From Hahella sp018986435 (lineage in GTDB: Bacteria > Pseudomonadota > Gammaproteobacteria > Pseudomonadales > Oleiphilaceae): a stretch of 64,000 nt of DNA. The stretch is taken from positions 2,914,001-2,978,000 of the forward strand of contig NZ_CP192738.1 in the NCBI RefSeq assembly GCF_050749805.1, in the 5' to 3' direction. The notes below the pieces were generated by a model, which saw only the letters and a program-made list of their open reading frames with translations, did not search any database and had not been told where the DNA came from. Within the stretch, counting starts at the first letter, position 1. The number at the start of each line of letters is the position of its first letter. The position numbers and the translations under genes are program-made. Shown here piece after piece: positions 18,644 through 28,177 of the stretch.

Positions 18644-19585
18644 TTATTGTGAAGAATGCGCCTGCGACAACGCCAGACCGGCTTTGGAGCCGTTGTTGCG
18701 CGCCAGCAGGGTGGAAATCTCATTACCTACCATGGCGAGGCGAGTCAAATCAATGTTTGTTTTCAAGCCGTTGCCGTGCAGCATGTACACCACGTCCTCT
18801 GTTGCGACGTTGCCGGAGGCGCCTTTTGCGTAAGGGCAGCCGCCCAATCCGGCGACGGAGGCGTCGACAGTGCGAATTCCAAGGTTGAGGGCTGTGTCGA
18901 TGTTGGCCAGAGCCTGCCCGTAGGTGTCGTGGAAATGCACCGCCAGCCGGTCGCTCTGTATTTCGGACAGCAGGGCTTTGAGCAGGTTGGCCACTTGATG
19001 GGTGGAGCCGACGCCGATAGTGTCTCCCAGAGACACTTCGTAACAGCCTGCTTCCAGCAGCAGTTTAGTGGTTTTCAGAACCTGGGCTATCTCAATGCGT
19101 CCCTCGTAGGGACAGCCCAGCACGCAGCTGACATAGCCGCGAACAGGGATGTTGCGCTCCTGCGCCAATGCGAATACTGGTTGAAAGCGCTCAATGCTCT
19201 CTTGGATGGAACAGTTGATGTTGCGCTGGTTGAACGCCTCGGAAGCGGCGGTGAACACCGCCACTTCGTTGACCTGAGTCTGTAGCGCCGCTTCCATGCC
19301 TTTCAGGTTTGGCGTCAGGGCGGCGTAGACTACATCTTTGCGTTCCGGCAGCTGCTGGATCACTTCGGCGGAGCTGGCCATTTGCGGCACCCATTTCGGG
19401 GAAACGAAACTTCCCGCTTCAATATAACTGACGCCCGCGTCGATCAGCCCTTTTATGAGGTGGACTTTCTCTTCAACGCTCAGCAGCTTGCTTTCGTTCT
19501 GCAAGCCGTCGCGAGGGCCCACCTCTACGATGCGGACAAAATCCGGATCGCCGGTGATATGCGTGGCGTTCACTTCAGAGGACAT
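18644..19585 (-). CDS. liuE: hydroxymethylglutaryl-CoA lyase
   Basis: A 313-residue enzyme that cleaves HMG-CoA to acetoacetate and acetyl-CoA, the last step of leucine breakdown. The family motif VEVGPRDGLQNE is near the start. The metal and active-site region is present as SLGDTIGVG and GLGGCPYAKGASGN, whose Cys is the catalytic residue. Start at ATG 19585; longer upstream frames only overlap liuD. Its start lies 2 nt from the liuD stop, so the two are tightly coupled. Confidence 0.95.
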   Translation of the reverse strand: MSSEVNATHITGDPDFVRIVEVGPRDGLQNESKLLSVEEKVHLIKGLIDAGVSYIEAGSFVSPKWVPQMASSAEVIQQLPERKDVVYAALTPNLKGMEAALQTQVNEVAVFTAASEAFNQRNINCSIQESIERFQPVFALAQERNIPVRGYVSCVLGCPYEGRIEIAQVLKTTKLLLEAGCYEVSLGDTIGVGSTHQVANLLKALLSEIQSDRLAVHFHDTYGQALANIDTALNLGIRTVDASVAGLGGCPYAKGASGNVATEDVVYMLHGNGLKTNIDLTRLAMVGNEISTLLARNNGSKAGLALSQAHSSQ

Positions 19586-19586
19586 A

Positions 19587-21581
19587 TCAGGCTCCTTCGC
19601 CGCTGGCTTCAAACGCCACCAGAATCTGGTTGGCGGTGACGACCTCGCCTTCTTTGCACAGCACTTCCGTGACGGTGCCGGCATCGGGCGCGCGGATGCT
19701 GTGCTCCATTTTCATGGCTTCCATCACCACCAGAATGTCGCCTTTGATCACTTCCTGGCCCGCTTGCACGGCGGTTTTGACGATAGTGCCGCCCATGGGC
19801 GCGTTGAGGGAGCCGCCATCCTGCACATGGTGCTCGGTCAGCGTATTGTCATCCGGAGTCTCGAAGCGCCAGTGTGCGCCGTCTTTGAACAGGTCGATGC
19901 AGCTCTCCGAAATTGCGAAACGGAAGCCGCTTTTTACGCCATCCACCCACACATCCACATGGGAGTGATTGCGGTTGAAGCTGACATCCGCCCAGTGCTG
20001 GCCGTCGCCGATTTTTAGCTTGTCATGATGCTGTTCAAGCAGCAGGGAGAATGATTCGCCATTGAGCCAGAACTCATACTCGGACGCCTCCACCAGATTC
20101 AGGCGCCAGTTGTTGATCTGCGCCCAGGGTGAAAACGGGTCCTGATCGGCGGCGATGGGCGCGCCCTTGAGGTTGGACCAATACAGCGCCGCCAGCGCGC
20201 ACTTGGCGTTAAAAGGAATTTCCCGATCCGCTTTTTCCAACCCTGGGTTGGCTTCCAGGAAGCCCGTCGTCAAACGCGCCTTTATGAAGTCGTCGCTGTT
20301 GATAATACGGCACAGATAGCCGGTGTTGGTGGTGACGCCGGTCACCAGGAAATCCGCCAGCGCGTCTTTCAGGCGTCGCCGCGCCATCTCGCGGGAGGGC
20401 CCCCAGCCGATGACCTTGGCGATCATCGGGTCGTAAAAGGGGGAAATCTCGCAGCCCGCTGCGACGCCGCAATCAATGCGAGTATGCTCGCCGCTTGTGG
20501 GAGCGGAGAGAAAATGCAACGCGCCGGCGCTGGGCAGAAAACCATTCTCCGGATCTTCCGCGTAGATGCGCGCTTCAATGGCGCAGCCATTGCTGCGAAT
20601 GCGATCCTGGGTCGCCGGTAAAGGCTCGCCGCCAGCGACTTTGATCTGCCACTCCACCAGGTCGAGACCCGTGATCATTTCCGTCACCGGGTGCTCCACC
20701 TGCAGGCGGGTGTTCATTTCCATGAAATAGAAGTTTTCATTTTTATCGACCAGGAATTCCACCGTGCCGGCGCCGACATAGCCAATCGCCTTGCCGCAGG
20801 CGACCGCCGTTTCTCCCATTTTGCGACGGGTCGCGTCGGCGAGATGAGGGGCGGGCGCTTCTTCGATGATCTTCTGATGGCGACGCTGGATGGAGCAGTC
20901 GCGGTCAAACAGATAGACGCCTTCGCCATGAGCGTCGAAGAAGATTTGCACTTCGACGTGACGAGGCTGTTCGATCAGCTTTTCGATCAGCATGGTTTGA
21001 TCGCCGAAGGCGTTTTTCGCCTCACGCTGCGCGGACGCCAGCTGTTCATCAAATTCAGAGGGCGCGCGCACGGCGCGCATGCCTTTGCCGCCGCCGCCCG
21101 CGCTGGCTTTAAGCAGGACCGGGTAGCCGACAACCTCGGCCTGGGCGCGCAGGACGTCAACGCTTTGGTCTTCTCCGTGATAGCCGGGGATCAGGGGAAC
21201 ATTGGCCTGTTCCATCAGATGCTTGGCGCGGGCTTTATCGCCCATGGCGTCAATAGCTTTGGCGGGAGGGCCAATAAATTTCAAAGATTCCTTGGCGCAC
21301 AGCGCGGCGAAACTCGCGTTCTCCGACAGGAAGCCATAGCCGGGATGGATAGCGTCGGCGCGGCACTTTTTCGCTACCGCGATGATTTTATCCTGATTCA
21401 GGTAAGTCTCCGTGGCGGTCACCCCGCGCAGGGGATAAGCCTCGTCGGCTTCCTGCACGAACGGCATGTTACGGTCCACATCCGCATATACGGCGATCGT
21501 ACGCACACCCATGCGACTGGCGGTGCGGATAATGCGGCTGGCGATCTCGCCGCGATTGGCGATCAATAGCGTCTCAATCAT
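19587..21581 (-). CDS. liuD: methylcrotonyl-CoA carboxylase biotin-containing alpha subunit
   Basis: A 664-residue fusion of biotin carboxylase, a linker domain and a biotin carboxyl carrier domain. The N-terminus MIETLLIANRGEIASRI is typical. The ATP-grasp region (KASAGGGGKGMR) and the biotinylation motif EAMKMEH, with the biotin lysine near residue 624, are intact. I chose ATG 21581, overlapping the liuC stop by 8 bp and preceded by GGAG; an in-frame ATG lies 15 nt upstream. It works with LiuB to carboxylate 3-methylcrotonyl-CoA. Confidence 0.95.
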   Translation of the reverse strand: MIETLLIANRGEIASRIIRTASRMGVRTIAVYADVDRNMPFVQEADEAYPLRGVTATETYLNQDKIIAVAKKCRADAIHPGYGFLSENASFAALCAKESLKFIGPPAKAIDAMGDKARAKHLMEQANVPLIPGYHGEDQSVDVLRAQAEVVGYPVLLKASAGGGGKGMRAVRAPSEFDEQLASAQREAKNAFGDQTMLIEKLIEQPRHVEVQIFFDAHGEGVYLFDRDCSIQRRHQKIIEEAPAPHLADATRRKMGETAVACGKAIGYVGAGTVEFLVDKNENFYFMEMNTRLQVEHPVTEMITGLDLVEWQIKVAGGEPLPATQDRIRSNGCAIEARIYAEDPENGFLPSAGALHFLSAPTSGEHTRIDCGVAAGCEISPFYDPMIAKVIGWGPSREMARRRLKDALADFLVTGVTTNTGYLCRIINSDDFIKARLTTGFLEANPGLEKADREIPFNAKCALAALYWSNLKGAPIAADQDPFSPWAQINNWRLNLVEASEYEFWLNGESFSLLLEQHHDKLKIGDGQHWADVSFNRNHSHVDVWVDGVKSGFRFAISESCIDLFKDGAHWRFETPDDNTLTEHHVQDGGSLNAPMGGTIVKTAVQAGQEVIKGDILVVMEAMKMEHSIRAPDAGTVTEVLCKEGEVVTANQILVAFEASGEGA

Positions 21582-22380
21582 GCTCGGCGGCTCCATCGGA
21601 AAGGGTCCAGGCGGCGGGTCGTTTTTCTAAAAATGCGCTGAGCCCTTCCTGTCCTTCGGAAGAAACGCGCACGTCGGCGATGGCGCGAGTGGTGTGTTCG
21701 ACCAGCGCATCGTCAATGGGGCTTGCTTCGACCCGGCGCAGCAACTCTTTGGCGCGGGACAGGGCATTGGGGCCGTTCTGTTTGAACAGGCGGGTGAAAA
21801 GCTCCACTTCCGCATCCAGACTGGTCTCTTCGACGATTTCGTGGATCAGGCCAAGGCGTAGCGCCTCTTTGGCGTCGAACAGCTCGGCGGTCAGGGTGTA
21901 GCGCTGCATGGCGCGAGGCCCGATGGCGCGGAGTACATAGGGGCTGATCACCGCGGGCAGGATGCCCAGCTTTACTTCGCTCAGACAGAACTTGCTGCGC
22001 GCGCTGGCGATAGCAATATCGCAGCAGCTGATCAGGCCCAGGGCTCCGCCGAAGGCGCTGCCTTGCACTCGGGCGATAGTCGGCTTGGGCAGTTCAAAGA
22101 GGCCGCGCATGAGTCTGGCCAGTTCGGCGGCGTCATCCAAGTTGGCTTGATGGTCTGCATTGGCGTTGGCGCGCATCCATTCCAGGTCGGCGCCGGCGGA
22201 GAAGTGCTTGCCTTCGCTACGCAGGACGACGATGCGCACGGCGCTGTCGTTGGCGGTCTCCTCGATCATTTCATTCAGGGACTGAATAACATCGGCGTTA
22301 AAGGCGTTATGCTTTTCGGGCCGGTTTAATACTATTTCCGCAACGCCCTGATTTACGCGGTATAAAACGGGTTCTGACAC
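21574..22380 (-). CDS. liuC: methylglutaconyl-CoA hydratase (enoyl-CoA hydratase family)
   Basis: A 268-residue crotonase-fold enzyme. It starts at GTG 22380, with GAGAGG upstream. The oxyanion-hole segments (HFSAGADLEWM and the GSAFGGALGLISCCD region) and the catalytic glutamate region (SEVKLGILPAVISPYV) are visible. From its place between liuB and liuD it should hydrate 3-methylglutaconyl-CoA to HMG-CoA. The GTG start and 8-bp overlap with liuD suggest coupled, slightly reduced translation. Confidence 0.94.
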   Translation of the reverse strand: MSEPVLYRVNQGVAEIVLNRPEKHNAFNADVIQSLNEMIEETANDSAVRIVVLRSEGKHFSAGADLEWMRANANADHQANLDDAAELARLMRGLFELPKPTIARVQGSAFGGALGLISCCDIAIASARSKFCLSEVKLGILPAVISPYVLRAIGPRAMQRYTLTAELFDAKEALRLGLIHEIVEETSLDAEVELFTRLFKQNGPNALSRAKELLRRVEASPIDDALVEHTTRAIADVRVSSEGQEGLSAFLEKRPAAWTLSDGAAEHD

Positions 22381-22445
22381 GGCGTAACCTCTCTTGTTGG
22401 TCTGGTGGTTGGCTGAGTTGGCGTCATGTGAAGTCCTTGTCGCGC

Positions 22446-24053
<1,608 letters not shown>

Positions 24054-24114
24054 AGCTTCGTCCTGTCTTGCTGGGTGGTTGTTTGGATTCCGTGTAGAGA
24101 ACGGCAGCCGAAGG

Positions 24115-25284
24115 CTACCGAGACTCCTCGAACAGTTCGCGGCCGATCAGCATTCTGCGGATCTCAGAGGTGCCGGCGCCGATTTCATATAGCTTAGCGT
24201 CGCGCAGCAGTCTGCCAGCGGAGAATTCGTTGATGTAGCCGTTACCTCCCAGAATCTGAATGGCGTCGAGGGCCATCTGGGTGGCTTTTTCCGCGCAGTA
24301 CAGAATCACGCCAGCGGCGTCCTTGCGTGTGGTTTCGCCACGATCACAGGCGGCGGCGACTGCATAAAGGTAGGCGCGGCAGGCATTCAGGGTGGTGTAC
24401 ATGTCCGCCACTTTGCCCTGAATGAGCTGGAACTGGCCTATAGCCTGGCCGAATTGCTCACGCTCATGGATATAGGGAACGACGACATCCATACAGGCCT
24501 GCATGATGCCAATAGGGCCGGCGGCCAGTACGACGCGCTCGTAGTCCAGGCCGCTCATCAGGACTTTCACGCCCTGGTTGAGGCCGCCGAGAATATTTTC
24601 TTCCGGAACTTCGCAGTTATCGAACACCAGCTCGCAGGTGTTGGAGCCGCGCATGCCCAGTTTGTCGAGTTTGGGTGAGCGGGAGAAGCCGGGATAATCG
24701 CGCTCCACGATGAATGCGGTGATGCCTCTGGGGCCTGCCTGAACGTCAGTCTTGGCGTAGATGACGTAAGTGTGCGCGTCAGGGCCGTTGGTGATCCACA
24801 TTTTGGCGCCGTTAAGCACATATTTGTCGCCTTTTTTTACCGCCTGCAATTTCATGCTGACGACATCGCTGCCGGCGTTGGGCTCGCTCATGGCGAGAGC
24901 GCCGATATGTTCGCCGGAGATCAGTTTTGGTAGATATTTCTGTCTTTGCTCTGGCGTGCCGTTACGGTAAATCTGGTTAACGCACAGGTTAGAGTGGGCG
25001 CCGTAACTGAGCGCGACAGATGCGGATGCGCGGCTGATCTCTTCCATGACGAGGACATGAGCCAGATATCCCAGTTCAGCGCCGCCGAACTCTTCGCTGA
25101 CGGTGACGCCCAACAGACCCATTTCTCCCAGGCGCGGCCACAATTGGTTGGGGAACGCGTTGTCTTTGTCCACCTGCGCGGCGATGGGCGCGATCTCTTT
25201 TTGCGCGAATCCCGCCACCTGTTCACGCAGCATATCCAGGGTTTCGCCCAGTCCGAAGTTCAGGGAGTGATAGTGATTGGCCAT
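24115..25284 (-). CDS. liuA: isovaleryl-CoA dehydrogenase
   Basis: A 389-residue acyl-CoA dehydrogenase that oxidises isovaleryl-CoA to 3-methylcrotonyl-CoA with FAD and hands electrons to ETF. Typical motifs are ALAMSEPNAGSDV, KMWITNGPDAHTYVIYAKT, the FAD-binding QILGGNGYINEF and the C-terminal GAGTSEIRRMLIGREL. Start ATG 25284 has AAAGGAACC upstream. It is the first enzyme of the liu operon, directly after the regulator gene. The placement of etfBA and ETF-QO nearby gives a complete electron route to ubiquinone. Confidence 0.95.
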   Translation of the reverse strand: MANHYHSLNFGLGETLDMLREQVAGFAQKEIAPIAAQVDKDNAFPNQLWPRLGEMGLLGVTVSEEFGGAELGYLAHVLVMEEISRASASVALSYGAHSNLCVNQIYRNGTPEQRQKYLPKLISGEHIGALAMSEPNAGSDVVSMKLQAVKKGDKYVLNGAKMWITNGPDAHTYVIYAKTDVQAGPRGITAFIVERDYPGFSRSPKLDKLGMRGSNTCELVFDNCEVPEENILGGLNQGVKVLMSGLDYERVVLAAGPIGIMQACMDVVVPYIHEREQFGQAIGQFQLIQGKVADMYTTLNACRAYLYAVAAACDRGETTRKDAAGVILYCAEKATQMALDAIQILGGNGYINEFSAGRLLRDAKLYEIGAGTSEIRRMLIGRELFEESR

Positions 25285-25377
25285 AATGGTTCCTTTGTTA
25301 TTTTTAACGTTGAATCAATGTCATCAGAAGAAGGCCTGCTGCGATTTGTTGCGCACGCTCGCCGCGCACACGCTTAG

Positions 25378-25761
25378 TCAGCCTTTTTCAAAGTCCGCCA
25401 GCGCCTGTTGGCAGCGCTCTTCCGCTTCATCCAATTCCTCCTGCATGAGGCGGATATCAGAAAGCTGCTGCTTCAGGATGTCTCTTTTTTCCGCAATCTT
25501 GTTCAGCATCAGTTGGAGCTGCACCCGGTTGCCGCTGTCCGGGTCGTACATGCAGATAATTTGTTTGGATTCCGCCAGGGAGAAGCCGAGTCGTTTGCCT
25601 CGCAAAATAAGCTTGAGGTAGACGCGGTCTTTTTCGGAGTAGATGCGGGTCTGTCCCTGTCGTTCCGGGCTGAGCAGCCCTTCCGCTTCGTAAAACCTGA
25701 TTGTCCTTGTGGTAACGTCGAACTCCTTCGCTAGGTCACTGATGCTGTAGTTTTTTGTCAT
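25378..25761 (-). CDS. liuR: MerR-family regulator of leucine/isovalerate catabolism
   Basis: A 127-residue MerR-type regulator. The N-terminal winged helix (YSISDLAKEFDVTTRTIRFYEAEGLL) is followed by a long helix that dimerises (residues about 85-120). It heads the liu operon, as LiuR does in many gammaproteobacteria. The operator-promoter at 25788-25818 lies just upstream of its own start, so it should be autoregulated and co-transcribed with liuA-E. The effector is probably a branched-chain CoA intermediate, which is inference. Confidence 0.92.
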   Translation of the reverse strand: MTKNYSISDLAKEFDVTTRTIRFYEAEGLLSPERQGQTRIYSEKDRVYLKLILRGKRLGFSLAESKQIICMYDPDSGNRVQLQLMLNKIAEKRDILKQQLSDIRLMQEELDEAEERCQQALADFEKG

Positions 25762-25787
25762 GGGCGTTCTCTGTCTGAATTGAGCAA

Positions 25788-25825
25788 AATTATTGCAGCA
25801 AGTTTACGTTTACGTCAACGTTATA
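25788..25825 (-). promoter_or_regulatory. liu promoter with LiuR operator
   Basis: On the minus strand TTGACG (complement of 25813-25818) and ATAATT (complement of 25788-25793) are separated by 19 bp, the stretched spacing typical of MerR-controlled promoters. The spacer and -35 overlap repeated ACGT half-sites (TTTACGTTTACGTCAACGTT at about 25803-25822), matching the known LiuR motif. This fits control of the whole liuR-A-B-C-D-E-synthetase operon. Confidence 0.75.
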
Positions 25826-25980
25826 ATGCGCCGCCATGAAGAGACGGGAAGTAGGTGATGCCTGAGTAAGTAGATAAAAAGAAAATAGGTCGGCGGCTAG
25901 AAGGTGCGCTGAAGCAAAATAATAAAGTGATAGCGGAAAAGTGCTTGATTGGAAAAGAAAAACACAAACAAGTCAGAAAT

Positions 25981-26002
25981 CAGGCGCGGCTAATCGCGCC
26001 TG
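25981..26002 (-). terminator. hairpin after the LapG-like gene
   Basis: CAGGCGCG and CGCGCCTG form an 8-bp stem with a 6-nt loop just past the 26021 stop of the LapG-like gene. The following minus-strand sequence is only moderately T-rich, so terminator strength is uncertain. Confidence 0.55.
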
Positions 26003-26020
26003 CTTGAATGAGGTATGAGA

Positions 26021-26686
26021 TCAGAGGCGGGTCTGCAACTGTTGCAGCATGCGCGTGTTTAAATCGTTCCACTGATCCAGTCGGTTGGCTTGACCTACGC
26101 GTTTGCCCAAGCCGCGCTGTTTGGACAGCCATAGCCCGTCGCCATTGAAGCTGTAGATGGGATAGAGGTCATCGCGTTCGGAGCCTGAGCGGATTTCCTG
26201 AATCAGATTGTCCAGTATCAGCGGTTCTTTGTCCTGGTCTGGGTAGTACGCAAGCACCATATGCGCCTGATTGAGCTTTAGCGCCTTAACGTAGGTGATG
26301 CGTAATTTGTCGTCCGGCACGCCCATTTCGCGCAAGGCGAAATATTTGGCGATGGAGTAGTCTTCACAGTCGCCGCCATTGGTGACCAGCAGCTCAACGG
26401 GCGTCGCCCAGTAATCTTCCTGCCCCCAGTGTTTGATGTCCGGAACGAACTGAGTTTCGTTAAAGAAGGCGTTGACCATCATTAACTTACGTTCGTCAGG
26501 GATGTCTTTGGGGGTGTTGAGCAGTTTTTGCCAGCGCTCTAGGCGCTCGCGGGCGGAGCCGCCGTATTCGCGCTCCACATGAGTCAGAATTTGTTGACTG
26601 ATTTCGAAGGCCGCAGACGCAACAAGAGCCCAGCATGAAAACAGGGTAATGGCTGTTTTGACACGCAATTTTCTTGTCCACTGCAT
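26021..26686 (-). CDS. lapG: LapG-like periplasmic transglutaminase-family cysteine protease
   Basis: A 221-residue protein with an N-terminal signal peptide (to about residue 26, ASAAF). The LapG/BTLCP catalytic triad is visible: C107 in GGDCEDY, H142 in QAHMVLAYY and D159 in LILDNL. In the pseudomonad Lap system, LapG cleaves a giant adhesin unless the c-di-GMP receptor LapD sequesters it. No lapD or adhesin gene is in this window, so the gene is an orphan here; the partners may be elsewhere. It ends at a hairpin and is separated by about 300 bp from gspC, which points the same way. Confidence 0.85.
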   Translation of the reverse strand: MQWTRKLRVKTAITLFSCWALVASAAFEISQQILTHVEREYGGSARERLERWQKLLNTPKDIPDERKLMMVNAFFNETQFVPDIKHWGQEDYWATPVELLVTNGGDCEDYSIAKYFALREMGVPDDKLRITYVKALKLNQAHMVLAYYPDQDKEPLILDNLIQEIRSGSERDDLYPIYSFNGDGLWLSKQRGLGKRVGQANRLDQWNDLNTRMLQQLQTRL

Positions 26687-26949
26687 AGGTGGGGCGTCCC
26701 GTCGTCGATGTCGTTGGTGTGGTTAATGCCGGCTGTTAGACCGGAGTCGTAGTTATGTTTATGAGTTTAAGTATAGGAATTAATCGGAAATATGACTGGA
26801 TGAGTTTTGTAAAACTGTGTAAGGAAAGGTGAATCTTAAGACTAGCCCTAAGTGGCTTAAATACAAGGGAAATAAAGTTAATTGAGCTGGGATGGCCAGG
26901 GTTTGAAAAAGCAAGGATTAGAAATCGTTAATTTAGGGAGGGGAATTGG

Positions 26950-26978
26950 GCGCCGGAACGATATTGACGTTTCGGCGC
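26950..26978 (-). terminator. hairpin downstream of gspC
   Basis: GCGCCGGAACG and CGTTTCGGCGC pair over 11 bp with one G-T wobble and a 7-nt loop, 17 nt past the gspC stop. No clear T-run follows on the minus strand. The rest of 26687-26949 is AT-rich and should hold the promoter of the LapG-like gene; I see no gene in it. Confidence 0.45.
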
Positions 26979-26994
26979 TTAAAATCGGGCGCGA

Positions 26995-27870
26995 CTAACC
27001 GTTGTTCTTTTGACGGATTTGTTCGCGCAATTTTTGCAGTCGATCACGAATTTCCTGACGACGTTGTTCGTCCATTTCGCTCAGCTCTGAACTGTTATCG
27101 TTGGAGGGCTCGGAAAGCTCTTCCGGCGGCTGATCGATAGCATAAGTCGGTTCTTCCTGATAGGCGGGTTCTGAAATCGCCTGCTGAGAGCCGTCGTCAT
27201 GAGGCGCATCTACGACCGGAACCGGCTCGCCGCCGCTGTCAGGCTGCTCATACTTGGGTTCTTCGTACTGAGGCTCCGGGTATTCAGGCTCTTGATACTG
27301 AGGCTCTTCGTAGACGGGTTCCTCGTAGGCGGGCTCAGTATAGTCAGGGGCGTCGTCGCGGGAGACGCTGGCGTAGCTTTCTATACTGGCGCCGGAACTG
27401 GACTCTTCCGGGAAGAACAGGTTCTCTAGGCTGCCTCGGCGATCAATGACCACGCGGTTGGCGTAGACAGAGTGTAGCGTTGCGTTGCCGGGCATGTTTT
27501 CGCCCACGCGGAAGAAATCGGTATTGCGATCCGGACCCTCAATCAATGCGCCGCCGGACTCGCCTTTTTCAAGGTTGGTGGCGGCCACGCCGCGCAAAGT
27601 CAGGCGCAGATTGGTGGAGGGGAGATCTTCCGTTTCTTTCTTCTGGGCGATAGGTTCATTTTTGCCGAACAGATTGAGGGGCGCCAACTGTTGTACGGTG
27701 CGTTCCTGTTTGACCTGGGTTGCTGGCGCTGCCTTGACTACAATTTCCTTCTTGGTGTTGTAGTCGAGCCAGAACTGATAACCGCGCCAACCAACCGTTG
27801 CGGTAGCGGCGATCAACAGTAGCGACGCCGTAATGGAGGGGGCGGAATTGAGTAGTTTGTCTTTGTTCAC
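26995..27870 (-). CDS. gspC: type II secretion inner-membrane protein GspC
   Basis: A 291-residue bitopic protein linking the inner-membrane platform to the GspD secretin. It has a cytoplasmic start, a membrane helix at about 15-32, then the GspC homology region: LAPLNLFGKNEP, LRLTLRGVAA, and a GENMPG...VYANRVVIDRRGSLENLFFP segment. After about residue 165 it switches to a Pro/Glu/Tyr-rich stretch of tandem YEEP/QYQEPEYPEP-like repeats and then a charged helical, probably coiled-coil, end. A PDZ domain is not evident. It is transcribed away from gspE-M, and no gspD follows it. Confidence 0.85.
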   Translation of the reverse strand: MNKDKLLNSAPSITASLLLIAATATVGWRGYQFWLDYNTKKEIVVKAAPATQVKQERTVQQLAPLNLFGKNEPIAQKKETEDLPSTNLRLTLRGVAATNLEKGESGGALIEGPDRNTDFFRVGENMPGNATLHSVYANRVVIDRRGSLENLFFPEESSSGASIESYASVSRDDAPDYTEPAYEEPVYEEPQYQEPEYPEPQYEEPKYEQPDSGGEPVPVVDAPHDDGSQQAISEPAYQEEPTYAIDQPPEELSEPSNDNSSELSEMDEQRRQEIRDRLQKLREQIRQKNNG

Positions 27871-28177
27871 GATGAATCTGTCTCGGTGTTCTAATGGCTC
27901 GCTTTTTATTATGTGCGACCATTGTCCCGGTTAAGTAATTCTGTGCCCGGTATTTTTGCTGTAGCAGCTCTAAAAGAAAAGTCCGGAATTCTCAAAAATA
28001 TACTAAAAACGGGTATTTAATGGCCTTTATTACATATAATTAACTATAAATGAAATGAGACCAGGTAGTCTGGAATCTCTTGAAAAGATAAAGTAGATTC
28101 TCAAACCTTCCCGGCTTCCATGTATGGCCTGAGCGTAAGCCGGAATGACAATGTTTACAATAGACTAAAGGTTAGAT
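27871..28177. promoter_or_regulatory. divergent control region between gspC and gspE
   Basis: This 307-bp stretch carries no gene I can support. It is AT-rich, especially 27960-28060, and must drive gspC leftward and gspE rightward. A TATAAT at 28035-28040 on the plus strand is a candidate -10 box, though its upstream -35 is weak. No palindrome for a specific regulator stands out. Confidence 0.45.

Noticed and set aside
20691..21569. 292-residue antisense frame across liuD
   Set aside because: Lies wholly on the opposite strand of the biotin carboxylase region; no independent support.
27190..27370. tandem repeats in gspC considered as a CRISPR-like or satellite array
   Set aside because: The periodicity is codon-level YEEP/PEYPEP repetition within an intact reading frame, with no spacers.
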